A stretch of 52,175 bases of DNA from Lentisphaeria bacterium (GTDB lineage: Bacteria > Verrucomicrobiota > Lentisphaeria > Victivallales > Victivallaceae). Positions within the stretch are counted from its first letter, which is position 1, and every line of letters starts with the position of its first letter. Both the position numbers and the translations under genes were made by a program. The notes beneath the pieces were generated by a model. It worked only from the letters and a program-made list of their open reading frames with translations. It searched no databases and had not been told where the DNA came from. The stretch is taken from assembly GCA_018265615.1 (NCBI GenBank), contig JABLYX010000033.1:1-52175 (forward strand). Direction: 5' to 3'. Positions 14,290 through 23,472 of this stretch are shown in pieces.

Positions 14290-17067
14290 ATGCTGAAATA
14301 TCTGCTTGCAACCGTTTTTCTCTCCGCTCTCGCCCTCTGCGGCTCTGAAACAGTTCGGGACAGCGGGCCGGAGCTGCCCGATGCGTGGAACAGCATTTCG
14401 GTCAGTCCTGACGGTCAGGTCAGGACGCCGGACGGCAAAGAAACGCTTCTCGTCACATCCGGGCATGATGCGGATGAACTTCGCTGGCCCCCGTTCCTCA
14501 TCTATCTCTCCCCGTCGGACGCGGTCCGGCCGGGAACGGAGGTGACGATCCGCTGTTATGCAAAGGCGACGCGGCCGCTGCGGACCGACTGGCGCGTGAC
14601 CCGGGACGCGCCGAACGCCACTCCTTATTCGAAGACCGTCCGCTTTACGATCGGGACGGAGTGGCATGAGCTCGTTTTCCGGGAACGCCTGTTCGATGCG
14701 CTCCCGGATTCGGTCATCGCGCTCCCCAGGATGCTCTTCCCGGATATCCGGAAAGGCGACAAGGTGTATCTGGGGCCGCTCTCCGTCAGCATGGCGTCAC
14801 CGGAAAAAAACGCAGCGGCACCGCCGCCGGCAGGCAGCGTCGCGCCGGTCAAAGTCAGCCAGCCGGGCTCATGGAAGGTGATCGATGTCTCCGACCTCTA
14901 TATCAGGCCGGGCAGCGCGCTGGATTTCCGCAATATCACCGACCGGGCTCCGGCAGGGAGCTGCGGCCGCCTCACGGTTGACGAAAACGGTATGCTTTGT
15001 TTCGAGAAGCGTCCCGGGGTTCCGGTTCGCTTCTTCAGTGTGCAGTTGATGCCGGGCAGCCTGCCGGCCTGGAGTAAAAGAGAGATCCGCGAATACGCCG
15101 CGGCGCTCGCCCGGCAGGGGTACAACCTGGTGCGCTTCCACTTTCTCGACCAGATGCTGCAGGGGAGCGGCCGCGCCCCGGCGCTGAAGAATCCTTCCGC
15201 CGGAGAGTATGTGCTGCCGCAGGCGAAGGAGGAGATCCGTTTCCTTCCCCGCAGCCTGGACAACTTTCATTACCTTGTCGCGGAGCTCCGTAAAAACGGC
15301 GTTTACATCAACCTGGACGCGATGACCAGCTACATCGGCTATGACAACGGGCGGAACGGGGCCCGCGACAAAAAAGGCGCTTTCATGACCAAGATCCAGA
15401 TGTTCGTCAACCCGATGTTCCGGCGGAACTGGAAGGCGGGCGTGGACGCCCTCTTCAGCGCCGTCAATCCCTACACAGGGCTGAGCCTCAAGGAGGATCC
15501 GGCGGTGGTGCTGGTCAGCTGCCTCAATGAGCAGGAGGTGCTGACCTCCTACCGCGATTACAGTGCGCCTTTCCATCCGGCCTGGATCCGGTTCCTGAAG
15601 GGGAAGTACGGTACGTATGAGAATCTCTTCAAGGCGTGGGGCGGCAAATGCGGCGATGCGCCGATCCCGGAAGCCGGTTCCTTCGAAAAGCTCCCCGGCA
15701 TCACCCACAAGGTTGCCGCCGGCAGGAGCCGCGCCGGAAAGGACATGACCGAATGCGTCGGCGCAATGGAGTCCGAAATGACGGAGTTCTACCTGAAAAC
15801 CATCCGGGAGGTCGGCTATCCGGGACTGGTCACCAACTGGAACATGCGCACGCGGCTGGTCAGCGTCCCCGCCCGTTCCAAGCTGCCCGCGATCAGCATG
15901 AACGGTTACCACTGCCATCCGCAGAACGGCATCGGAGCACCGGGCTCCACGGTGGAAAACTTCAGTTCGGTCGAGCGGGTCGGCAACAGCTTCAAGCATC
16001 AGGCGCTTGCGCGTTTCACCGACCGCCCCTTCTTCAACACCGAATTCGGCTTCTGTTTCTGGAACCCGTTCCGGCATGAGCAGGGGCTGGTCTTCGGGGC
16101 GGGCGCGGCGCTGCAGGGGTGGAGCTCGATCACCTGCCATGCCGGGCAGGTGCAGAAGAGCGGCGGCGTCCTCACGCCGTTCCGGGCGGGAGAGGATCCG
16201 GTGATCCGGGCGGCAGAGGTGGTTGAGGCGTTCGCCTACCTCCGGGGGGATGTGCAAACTTCGCCCCATCTTGTGGAGATTCCGCTCTCCGACGGTTTCA
16301 TTTTCGACGGCCGGGCGATGCAGGGGCTCAGCGACGAGCTCTCCCGCATCTGGACGCTCTGCCGGGTCGGAATCAGCTACGGCCCCCGGAAAGGCGCGGT
16401 CAAACCGGACCTGACGGTCCGGGCGGATCGGACCGTCCGCCTCGGCGGCAGCGACATGTTCACCAGCGTGGAAAACTCTGTGGACACCGCGCAGCTCAGA
16501 CCGATTGTCGCAGAGCTCCGTTCCGCGGGCGTACTGCCTGCCGGCAACCTTACGGATCCCGGCAAGGGGATCTACCAGAGCGATACCGGCGAAATCACCC
16601 TGTCAACCGACGGCGTACTCAAGGTCGTGACTCCGCGCCTTGCCGGGGTCACCGTCAAGAAGGACGGCGCTTACGAGCTCGGAGCGGTCCGGGTGAAGAG
16701 CTGTTCGGTTCCCGCCGCCCTGAGCGTCATCTCCCTTGCCGCGGACGAGTCGATTCCACAGGCGGCGAGGCTGTTGATCGTTTTCTCAACCGACGCGCTG
16801 AACAACGGGATGGAGTTCCGGGATCCCGGGCGTCGGGAACTGAAGAAGTCCGGCGGCATGCCGATTCTCTGGCGCACCGGAAAGGCCGTGCTCTCCATCG
16901 ACGCCCCCGGGCTTGCCGGGACGCCGAAGCTTTACGCTTTGAAGCTCAACGGCGAACGCGCCGCGGAACTTCCCGCAACCTGCCGCGCGGGCCGGATCGA
17001 AGTGGAGATCGACACCGGGAGCCTCGCGGCGCCAACCCCGTTCTTCGAGCTGGTCACCGGCCGTTGA
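14290..17067 (+). CDS. Secreted clan-A-like glycoside hydrolase (cassette A)
   Basis: 925 residues. It has a signal peptide (about 1-19) and an N-terminal beta-sandwich, probably carbohydrate-binding (about 20-165). A TIM-barrel catalytic region follows (about 200-650), with REYAAALARQGYNLVRFHF as beta-strand 1-2. The likely acid/base is Glu414 in SCLNEQEV and the likely nucleophile Glu585 in FFNTEFGF. A C-terminal beta domain completes it. The plan is that of GH5/GH42-type retaining enzymes, but I cannot assign the family or substrate. ATG 14290 is preferred to the GTG one codon earlier, as GAGGA lies 8 bases upstream. The stop overlaps the upstream end of the next frame, and the GH113-like gene starts 20 bp later. 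Confidence 0.75.
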   Translation: MLKYLLATVFLSALALCGSETVRDSGPELPDAWNSISVSPDGQVRTPDGKETLLVTSGHDADELRWPPFLIYLSPSDAVRPGTEVTIRCYAKATRPLRTDWRVTRDAPNATPYSKTVRFTIGTEWHELVFRERLFDALPDSVIALPRMLFPDIRKGDKVYLGPLSVSMASPEKNAAAPPPAGSVAPVKVSQPGSWKVIDVSDLYIRPGSALDFRNITDRAPAGSCGRLTVDENGMLCFEKRPGVPVRFFSVQLMPGSLPAWSKREIREYAAALARQGYNLVRFHFLDQMLQGSGRAPALKNPSAGEYVLPQAKEEIRFLPRSLDNFHYLVAELRKNGVYINLDAMTSYIGYDNGRNGARDKKGAFMTKIQMFVNPMFRRNWKAGVDALFSAVNPYTGLSLKEDPAVVLVSCLNEQEVLTSYRDYSAPFHPAWIRFLKGKYGTYENLFKAWGGKCGDAPIPEAGSFEKLPGITHKVAAGRSRAGKDMTECVGAMESEMTEFYLKTIREVGYPGLVTNWNMRTRLVSVPARSKLPAISMNGYHCHPQNGIGAPGSTVENFSSVERVGNSFKHQALARFTDRPFFNTEFGFCFWNPFRHEQGLVFGAGAALQGWSSITCHAGQVQKSGGVLTPFRAGEDPVIRAAEVVEAFAYLRGDVQTSPHLVEIPLSDGFIFDGRAMQGLSDELSRIWTLCRVGISYGPRKGAVKPDLTVRADRTVRLGGSDMFTSVENSVDTAQLRPIVAELRSAGVLPAGNLTDPGKGIYQSDTGEITLSTDGVLKVVTPRLAGVTVKKDGAYELGAVRVKSCSVPAALSVISLAADESIPQAARLLIVFSTDALNNGMEFRDPGRRELKKSGGMPILWRTGKAVLSIDAPGLAGTPKLYALKLNGERAAELPATCRAGRIEVEIDTGSLAAPTPFFELVTGR

Positions 17068-17087
17068 ACCACCTGCAGGAAAAGATC

Positions 17088-18092
17088 ATGGATGTACCGT
17101 TTCAGCGAGGAATGACCTTCGGCTTCTACGCCCGCCGGGGAGTTTACTCCACCCCCTGGGCGAAAGAGCAGATCCGGAGGATGAAAGTGCTCAATGTCGA
17201 ATATGTCGCGCTGATTGCGACCGTCTTCCGCGAGACCGATTATTCAACCCGGGAGTTCCTTGACCTCGAAGAAAGCCCCGGCGAACTGGAACTGGCCCGG
17301 ATGATCGACTTCATCCACGCCGAGGGGTTGAAGGTCATGCTGCGGCCGATGCTGGAGAGCCATGACGGCAACGGCCGGCTTCAGGTCAACTTTTCCTATG
17401 ACCGCGAACGGATTCCGGGAAAGGTCTCCGACGGGTGGAAGCGCTGGTTCGGGAGCGTCCGCGCCCGAACCAGGCTCTTCGCCTCGCTCGCTCGCGAAAC
17501 GGGCTGTGAGCTGTACGGCCTCGACAGCGAGCTCGACCGTTCCGTCTGCAGGAACGCGGAGTGGAAGGAGGTCGTCGCCATCGCCCGGGAGTGTTTTCCG
17601 GGGCCGCTCACAAGCTGCCATACTCATCTTCTCGACTTTGAAAAGGAGCTGTCGAACCCCGATCACTGGTTTAATGATCTCGATTTTCTGCAGACGAGCT
17701 TCTACTGCTCCGCGGAGGACGCGCCCGGCGCATCCGTCGCAGAGATGGTCAAGAAGCTCCTGCCGGTCCGGGAACTCTATCGCCGGATCGCCCGGCTCTA
17801 CGGCAAGCCGGTCATGTTCGGTGAGTGCGGCTGCACCTCAAGCACCGGCGGAGCCGTCAGCCCCTCCGGCTGGCGCGGCGACGGGGCTTATTCGCCGATG
17901 GAGCAGGCCAACTATCTGCAGGCGGTCTGGAATCTCTTTTGCCGCGAGGAGTACTTCCGCGGTCTCTACTGGTGGAAATGGGATGAGCAGAACCCCCGGA
18001 AGCAGTTCTGCGACGATCCCGCAGGGGACAAGGGGTTCATCCTCGACGGCAAGCCCGCCGCCGAAGTGATGAAGCGCTGCTACCGGCGCTGA
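17088..18092 (+). CDS. GH113-like TIM-barrel glycoside hydrolase, cytoplasmic (cassette A)
   Basis: 334 residues without a signal peptide. RGMTFGFYARRGVYSTP near the N-terminus, EGLKVMLRPMLESHDGNG at about 85, Glu148 in YGLDSELD, Glu246 in VMFGECGC and the late LYWWKWDEQNP resemble GH113 beta-mannanases and their relatives, where two Glu at comparable positions act as acid/base and nucleophile. It probably trims oligosaccharides imported after the secreted enzyme of the same operon has acted. ATG 17088 was chosen because CAGGA lies upstream; an earlier TTG overlaps the previous gene. Family placement is from memory of motifs and is moderately certain. Confidence 0.7.
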   Translation: MDVPFQRGMTFGFYARRGVYSTPWAKEQIRRMKVLNVEYVALIATVFRETDYSTREFLDLEESPGELELARMIDFIHAEGLKVMLRPMLESHDGNGRLQVNFSYDRERIPGKVSDGWKRWFGSVRARTRLFASLARETGCELYGLDSELDRSVCRNAEWKEVVAIARECFPGPLTSCHTHLLDFEKELSNPDHWFNDLDFLQTSFYCSAEDAPGASVAEMVKKLLPVRELYRRIARLYGKPVMFGECGCTSSTGGAVSPSGWRGDGAYSPMEQANYLQAVWNLFCREEYFRGLYWWKWDEQNPRKQFCDDPAGDKGFILDGKPAAEVMKRCYRR

Positions 18093-18147
18093 ACCGGTTC
18101 CCCGCCGCTCGGCTGCAGTTATACGCTTTCCTGAATGAGAAATCGTA

Positions 18148-19359
18148 TTACAGGCCGAGCAGCTTTTTCACGAGCTGGTCGCCTTTCAGGAAGCCGAGCT
18201 TTCCGGTGGGGGCGAGGCGTTCGCTGAACTGCCCGACGCCGTCGGGCTCGATTCCGGGGCCGCAGATTGCGACCGGGACGGGGGTGCGCGTGTGTTTGCG
18301 CAGCCTGATCGGAACCGGGTGATCCGGCAGGACGGCAAAGCTGATCGGCTTGCCTTCGAGCGCTTTCAGCACAGGAGCGACGATCTTCGAATCGAAGTCG
18401 CCGATCGCCTGCATCTTGAGCTTCAGGTCCCCGAGGTGCGAGCACTCGTCGATCGCTTCGACGTGCAGATAGACGAGGTCGTGGTCAACCAGCGCCGCGA
18501 GGGCGGCGCTGACTTTGCCCGCGTAATTTGTGTCGATGAAGCCGGTTGCCCCCGGAACCTCAACCACGGTCATCTTCGAACACTTGCCGATTCCCTTGAT
18601 GACGTCGACGGCGCTGATGATCGCGCCGCGCCGCCCCGTGTAATATTCACTGAACTGCGGGAGGTTCGGGCGGCGGCCCGGGCTCCACGGCCAGATATGG
18701 TTCGCGGGGGAGGCCTTGCCGGCGTTCAGCGGGTGTGACGCGAGGAACGCCGTGACGAGCGCACAGAGCCGGTTCAGGAAATCGACCGTGTAGGCCGCCT
18801 CCGGCGAATCGTCGGCCGGCGTGAGCGGCAGCTCCGCAAGCGGGATATCCTGCGAGGAGTCCGGCTTGAAGTAGCTGACCTTGTCCGAGAATTTTTTGCC
18901 GTGCAGCACAAGCAGATTGCGGTAGCTCACGCCGGAGTGGAAGGTCACGTCGTCGTTGCCGAACTTCTCCTGCAGGTCGGCCATCAGCTTCGCCGCGGTT
19001 TCATTGTCGATGTGTCCCGCGGAGTAATCCCGCAGGACGCCGTCCGTTGAAACATACACGAGGTTGCAGCGGAACGCGACGTCGTCATCCGCCAGGCGGA
19101 TCTCCTGGCTCGCCGCTTCGATCGGACCGCGGCCCGGATAACTCCGCTCGGGATAAAACCCGAGAACCGACATGTTCGCCACATCGGACGAGGTCGGCAA
19201 GCCTTCCGGCAGAGTCAGGAACGTCCCGGACACGCCGTGCCTGGCGATGGAGTCCATGGCCGGCGTATCGACCGCTTCCAGCGGCGTTTTGCCGCCAAGC
19301 TCCTCCAACGGCTCGTCCGCCATGCCGTCGGCGAGAAAAATTACTGCTTTGCGATTCAT
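18148..19359 (-). CDS. apgM: 2,3-bisphosphoglycerate-independent phosphoglycerate mutase, archaeal (ApgM) type
   Basis: 403 residues, shorter than the about 510 of ordinary bacterial GpmI. It belongs to the alkaline-phosphatase superfamily and interconverts 3- and 2-phosphoglycerate. Visible motifs are FLADGMADEPLEEL (metal-binding Asp11), LPTSSDVANMSVLGF with Ser58 as likely phosphoserine nucleophile, LVYLHVEAIDECSHLGD and VLPDHPVPI. ATG 19359 has AGAGGAA upstream and overlaps the stop of yggU by 4 nt (ATGA), so it is the third gene of an ftsH-yggU-apgM unit. It supplies 2-phosphoglycerate to the enolase encoded at 6-7 kb. Confidence 0.93.
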   Translation of the reverse strand: MNRKAVIFLADGMADEPLEELGGKTPLEAVDTPAMDSIARHGVSGTFLTLPEGLPTSSDVANMSVLGFYPERSYPGRGPIEAASQEIRLADDDVAFRCNLVYVSTDGVLRDYSAGHIDNETAAKLMADLQEKFGNDDVTFHSGVSYRNLLVLHGKKFSDKVSYFKPDSSQDIPLAELPLTPADDSPEAAYTVDFLNRLCALVTAFLASHPLNAGKASPANHIWPWSPGRRPNLPQFSEYYTGRRGAIISAVDVIKGIGKCSKMTVVEVPGATGFIDTNYAGKVSAALAALVDHDLVYLHVEAIDECSHLGDLKLKMQAIGDFDSKIVAPVLKALEGKPISFAVLPDHPVPIRLRKHTRTPVPVAICGPGIEPDGVGQFSERLAPTGKLGFLKGDQLVKKLLGL

Positions 19360-19670
19360 TTCAATTCCTCTGATAATAAGCTCCGGAGCGCATCCGGGGC
19401 GATTCCCGTGATTTTCACGATTTTGCTGCGGCCGGTCTGGCCGGAGAGGATTTCCACTGCCCCTTTCGGGACGCCGCAGCAGTCGGAGAGCAGCCGGCAG
19501 AGCGCCAGGTTCGCCTTTCCGTCAACCGGGGGCGAAGAGAGCGCGATCTTCACGTGCTCTTCGCCGTAGCCGCCGACCACGCCGCTCCGCGATGCGCCGG
19601 GCTGAACCCGGCAGGAGAGCAACGTGCCGTCGGCAACGGGCCTAAAGGCCTTTTTCGGCAGTTCCGTCAT
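19356..19670 (-). CDS. yggU: YggU/DUF167 family protein
   Basis: 104 residues. VQPGASRSGV followed by PPVDGKANLALCRLL and SGQTGRSKIVKI are the family hallmarks. The fold is small alpha/beta and the molecular function is not established. The start ATG 19670 lies inside the end of ftsH (29-nt overlap) and the stop overlaps apgM by 4 nt, so translation is probably coupled to both. A longer in-frame extension upstream runs antisense-like through ftsH and lacks family similarity. Confidence 0.85.
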   Translation of the reverse strand: MTELPKKAFRPVADGTLLSCRVQPGASRSGVVGGYGEEHVKIALSSPPVDGKANLALCRLLSDCCGVPKGAVEILSGQTGRSKIVKITGIAPDALRSLLSEELK

Positions 19671-21744
19671 CTTCGGCGGGTCGCAGGGTCTGCTCCGGGC
19701 GGCCGAAGGTGTCCGGCTCCGGATCGCGGCCGAGAAGCGCGTTGATTTCATCGATCGAAAGCGTCTCGCGCTCAAGCAGTGCCTGTGCGAGCTTCTCAAG
19801 TTCGTCGCGATGCCCGTTCAGGCAGTTGCGGGCGGCCTGCATGGCGTTCTGCGAAAGCCGGCGGATTTCGAGGTCGACTTCACGCGCCGTCTCCGGACTG
19901 ACCGTATCCTCCGGCGAGGCGTCGAACGGCATATGCGGGTGCGACGGGAAGTTTCCGTACTTGATCGCGCCGAGCTTGTCGCTCATGCCGTACATGCAGA
20001 CCATCAGCCGCGCGATGCGGGTCAGGTGGTTGATGTCTCCTGACGCACCGGTCGTCACGTCTCCGATGACGATCTCCTCCGCGGCGCGTCCTCCCATGCT
20101 CATTTCCATATCGGCTTCAAGCTCAAGCTTGCTGCGCGTGTAGGAGTCCTCTTTCGGCATCGAAAAGGTTGCGCCGAGATACGCCTGGCCGCGCGGGATG
20201 ATCGTGACCTTGTGCAGCGGCGTCGCGTATTTGTTGTGCAGCGCGACGAGTGCATGGCCCGCTTCATGATAGGCGGTGAGCTTGCGCTCGCGTTCCGTGA
20301 TCCGGCGGCTGCGCCGTTCGCGGCCGTAGCTGACCTTGTCGCGCGCCTCTTCCATATCGGCCTGCGTGACGGCTTCGCGGTTGTAGCGCGCCGCGAGCAG
20401 GGCGGCTTCGTTGCAGAGGTTCGCAAGATCCGCGCCGCTGAAGCCGGGCGTGGTCCGCGCCATCACGTCGAGGTCGACTGAAGCGTCCACCTTGATCTTC
20501 TTCACGTGCACGTCGAGTATCTGGCGCCGCCCGACAATGTCCGGGAGGTCCATCACGACCTGCCGGTCGAAGCGCCCCGGGCGCAGCAGCGCCGGGTCGA
20601 GAACGTCCGGACGGTTCGTCGCGGCCAGCACGATGACGCCGTTGCGGCTTTCGAGGCCGTCCATTTCAACGAGCATCGCATTCAGCGTCTGTTCGCGTTC
20701 ATCGTGCCCGCCGCCCCAGCCGGAAAAGCGGGAACGGCCGACGGCGTCGATTTCGTCGATAAAGATCAGGCAGGGCGTGTTTTTGCGCGCCTGCTCGAAC
20801 ATGTCGCGCACCCGGCTTGCGCCGACGCCGACGAACATCTCCACGAAGTCTGAGCCGCTGATCGAGAAGAACGGGACCCCGGCTTCGCACGCGACCGCCT
20901 TGGCGATCAGCGTCTTGCCGGTGCCGGGTTCGCCGACGATGAGGCAGCCCTTCGGAATCTGGCCGCCGACGAGCTGAAACCGCAGCGGGTCCTTCAGGTA
21001 ATCGACGATTTCGCGGATCTCCTCTTTCGCCTCGTCGGCACCGGCGATGTCGTCAAAGTGGACGTTCAACTCGTCCGGCGGGATCATTCGCGCCTTGCTC
21101 TTGCCGAAATCCATTGCACCGCGCCCCGAGGCGCGCATCTGCCGCATCGAGAAGAAGTAGATGAATCCGATCACGAGCAGCAGCGGCAGCACCCCGATCA
21201 GGATGAAGTTCCAGAAGCCGGAGTTGTTCGGCTTGACGACCACATTCGCGCCGCTCTCCTGCAGGAGACGGGCGAGGTCGTCAGTGTAGACGACGCGGGT
21301 TTTGAACTGGTCGCTGGAACTCTTCTGTGCATTGGCCTCGGCCCCGCGCGGAGCCTGGACCTGCGTGGTCGTCACGGGCCGGGCCGCTTCCGCCGGCCGG
21401 CGGAAACTGCCTTCGCAGACCATGACGTTGCCGTTCTCATAGGTCATGTCGACGGAAATGATCTGCTTGTCGGCGAGCTTTTTTTCGAATTCGCTCTGGG
21501 AGAATTCCACTGCCCGCGCGGGCCCGTAACCCTTGAACAGGAGGAGGCTCGCCAGGGCGAGGAACAACACCAGCCAGACCACAGCCGCGCGGCTCGAACG
21601 CTGCGGTGCTTTGCGGTCGCCGCTGAATCCGCGTTTGCCGCCGGAGGGCTCCCGGCCGGGCTTGTTGCCGTCCGCCATTTTGCGGATCAGCTCCTCATGC
21701 TGCCCCGGACGAATGGCGACGGGACATTTCAAATCTTTATTCAT
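19642..21744 (-). CDS. ftsH: ATP-dependent zinc metalloprotease FtsH
   Basis: 700 residues. It has an N-terminal cytoplasmic tail of about 52 residues (longer than usual), a membrane helix (about 53-72), a periplasmic domain (about 75-178), a second helix (about 178-198), an AAA ATPase with Walker A GEPGTGKT (271-278), Walker B CLIFIDEIDAVGR and the pore motif FVGVG, and an M41 protease with HEAGH (His493, Glu494, His497). It extracts and degrades damaged or regulatory membrane proteins. The ATG at 21744 has only a weak ribosome site; an alternative Met at 21678 would give the shorter tail. A hairpin separates it from the FHA gene upstream. Confidence 0.96.
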   Translation of the reverse strand: MNKDLKCPVAIRPGQHEELIRKMADGNKPGREPSGGKRGFSGDRKAPQRSSRAAVVWLVLFLALASLLLFKGYGPARAVEFSQSEFEKKLADKQIISVDMTYENGNVMVCEGSFRRPAEAARPVTTTQVQAPRGAEANAQKSSSDQFKTRVVYTDDLARLLQESGANVVVKPNNSGFWNFILIGVLPLLLVIGFIYFFSMRQMRASGRGAMDFGKSKARMIPPDELNVHFDDIAGADEAKEEIREIVDYLKDPLRFQLVGGQIPKGCLIVGEPGTGKTLIAKAVACEAGVPFFSISGSDFVEMFVGVGASRVRDMFEQARKNTPCLIFIDEIDAVGRSRFSGWGGGHDEREQTLNAMLVEMDGLESRNGVIVLAATNRPDVLDPALLRPGRFDRQVVMDLPDIVGRRQILDVHVKKIKVDASVDLDVMARTTPGFSGADLANLCNEAALLAARYNREAVTQADMEEARDKVSYGRERRSRRITERERKLTAYHEAGHALVALHNKYATPLHKVTIIPRGQAYLGATFSMPKEDSYTRSKLELEADMEMSMGGRAAEEIVIGDVTTGASGDINHLTRIARLMVCMYGMSDKLGAIKYGNFPSHPHMPFDASPEDTVSPETAREVDLEIRRLSQNAMQAARNCLNGHRDELEKLAQALLERETLSIDEINALLGRDPEPDTFGRPEQTLRPAEDDGTAEKGL

Positions 21745-21795
21745 ATATTCACTTTCGTTCCGGACGCAGAGGCTCCTCTCCGCCCTCTTTCAGAC

Positions 21796-21829
21796 AAACA
21801 ATCCGCCGGACACTCCAACATCCGGCGGA
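21796..21829 (-). terminator. Hairpin terminator after the FHA gene
   Basis: TCCGCCGGA (21802-21810) and TCCGGCGGA (21821-21829) are perfect 9-bp arms around a 10-nt loop. On the minus strand they are followed by TTGTTTGTCT, a moderately U-rich tail. The hairpin lies 27 bp after the stop of the FHA gene. Confidence 0.6.
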
Positions 21830-21855
21830 CTCCGATGCGTCTTCGCCAGGATCGC

Positions 21856-22389
21856 TTACATATTCAGGATGTAATAGACAAGGAACCCCACCACCGCGAG
21901 GATTCCGAGGGCGAGAAGCGCATAAACGCCGAGCATCAGCCGCTGGAGCATCACGCTTTTCTTGTCGACAGTGCCGGCAAACGGGTCGAGGCTGCTCATC
22001 CGCGGGACGGTCGAAGTGTTGCTGTCGAGCTGGGAAATATCGATCGTCACGGTCGTGCTGCCCACCTGGGTCTCAGCGCCGTCGTTGCTGTCGAACAGGA
22101 CTTCCACGCCGCCGAACAGGATGATGTCGGAATTCTTCAGCTCCTGCTCCGTGACCGGGATGTTGTTGACCCGCGTACCGTTGGTGCTGTCGTTGTCCCT
22201 GATAATATAAACGGTCTTTCCTTCGCGGGCGGTCCGGATGATGTCCGCATGATGACCGCTCAGGCTTGCATCCTTGATCACGATATCATTACCGTCGCGA
22301 CGGCCCACCGTCATCTGATCCTTGTTCAGCTCGAAGACTTTGCCGCGAAGCTTTTCATACAGAACCGTCAATTTCGGATAATCCGCCAT
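21856..22389 (-). CDS. FHA-domain protein with C-terminal membrane anchor
   Basis: 177 residues from ATG 22389, chosen because the FHA domain (about 20-95) starts soon after it. The domain shows the conserved TVGRRDGNDIVI, SGHHADI and DSTNGTRVN, which bind phosphothreonine. A polar linker (about 100-145) leads to a single helix at about 150-175, so the domain is tethered to the inner face of the membrane by its tail. It lies downstream of a PP2C phosphatase and an ABC ATPase, suggesting Ser/Thr phospho-signalling. No matching kinase is in the window. It has its own promoter (22439-22466). Confidence 0.88.
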   Translation of the reverse strand: MADYPKLTVLYEKLRGKVFELNKDQMTVGRRDGNDIVIKDASLSGHHADIIRTAREGKTVYIIRDNDSTNGTRVNNIPVTEQELKNSDIILFGGVEVLFDSNDGAETQVGSTTVTIDISQLDSNTSTVPRMSSLDPFAGTVDKKSVMLQRLMLGVYALLALGILAVVGFLVYYILNM

Positions 22390-22438
22390 ATTTCCGTCCG
22401 TTCCCTTGAGTTCCAGTTGTTGACATTCTTTTATCGAA

Positions 22439-22466
22439 AATATACTACCGGTCAAGCATTTTGCAA
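22439..22466 (-). promoter_or_regulatory. Promoter of the FHA gene
   Basis: On the minus strand TTGCAA (22466-22461), 16 bp, TATATT (22444-22439). The leader is about 43 nt. Confidence 0.55.
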
Positions 22467-22509
22467 CATATTTTCCAAGTTTTTTACGATAAAAACCCGG
22501 CAAAAAGGC

Positions 22510-23469
22510 TCAGGAGGCGTAGAAGCAGCTGCAAAGCCGTCCGCTTCCGTCCGGAGAGACCAGCGGCGGCGCCTCGGATCTGCAGCGCTCCTGCGCGATC
22601 GGGCAGCGCGGATGAAACGGGCAGCCCGGGGGAGGGTCGAGCGGGGAAGGCACGTCGCCGGGCAGCACGATCCGCTTCCGCCCCGTCCGGTCGATGGCCG
22701 GCACGGCCGAGAGCAGCGCCTTCGTATACGGGTGGTACGGCCGGGACACAAGTTCGCGCGCGGGGGCCGACTCGACGACTCTGCCGAGGTACATCACGAG
22801 GATCCGCGAAGAGATGTGCTCGACCACGGCCAGGTCGTGCGCAATGAAGAGGAACGCGGTGCCGGTCTCCTGCCGGATATCCTCGAGCAGGTTGATGATC
22901 GACGCCTGCACGCTCACGTCGAGCGCCGAAACCGGCTCGTCGGCGACGATGAGCGCGGGCTCGGCGGCCAGGGCGCGCGCGATGCCGATCCGCTGCCGCT
23001 GCCCGCCGGAAAATTCATGCGGATAGCGGTCGAGCGCCCCGGCGGAGAGCCCGACCCGGTCGAGCAGCCGGACGGCCCTCTCACGCCGCTCGGTCTTCGG
23101 CAGATTGAAATGCAGCGCCAGCACCTCGTCGAGCGCCGAAAAAACGGTCAGCCGCGGATTCAGCGAGCCGTACGGGTCCTGGAAAATCATCTGGAAGTTT
23201 TTTCTCTCGCGGCGCAGTGCTTTTCCGCTGAGGCTGCTCATGTCCCGGCCGTTCAGGAGCACCCGCCCCGCAGCGGGTTTCTCCAACCGGACCAACGCGC
23301 GCCCGAGCGTGCTTTTCCCGCAGCCGGATTCCCCGACCAACCCGACGGTTTCGCCCGCTTCGATCGAGAAGGTCACGCCGTCGACCGCCCGGACGAACCG
23401 CTTCGGGCTGAACCAGCCGCCGCGGACCGGATAGTGGACCTTGAGGTTTTCTACATCCAGCAGCGCCAT
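22510..23469 (-). CDS. Oligopeptide/dipeptide ABC transporter ATP-binding protein (OppF/DppF type)
   Basis: 319 residues, usual length. It has Walker A GESGCGKST, the Q-loop MIFQDPYGSLNPR typical of the Opp/Dpp subfamily, signature FSGGQRQRIGIARAL, Walker B LIVADEPVSALDVS, and the C-terminal oligopeptide extension with a CPFHPRCPIAQERC cysteine cluster of the family. It powers peptide or nickel-type import together with a second ATPase, two permeases and a binding protein, none of which is adjacent. The only related permease in the window is at 40.1-41.3 kb. The gene starts 3 bp after the PP2C stop, with GGAGG inside the end of that gene, so the two are translationally coupled. Confidence 0.92.
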   Translation of the reverse strand: MALLDVENLKVHYPVRGGWFSPKRFVRAVDGVTFSIEAGETVGLVGESGCGKSTLGRALVRLEKPAAGRVLLNGRDMSSLSGKALRRERKNFQMIFQDPYGSLNPRLTVFSALDEVLALHFNLPKTERRERAVRLLDRVGLSAGALDRYPHEFSGGQRQRIGIARALAAEPALIVADEPVSALDVSVQASIINLLEDIRQETGTAFLFIAHDLAVVEHISSRILVMYLGRVVESAPARELVSRPYHPYTKALLSAVPAIDRTGRKRIVLPGDVPSPLDPPPGCPFHPRCPIAQERCRSEAPPLVSPDGSGRLCSCFYAS

Positions 23470-23472
23470 CGG

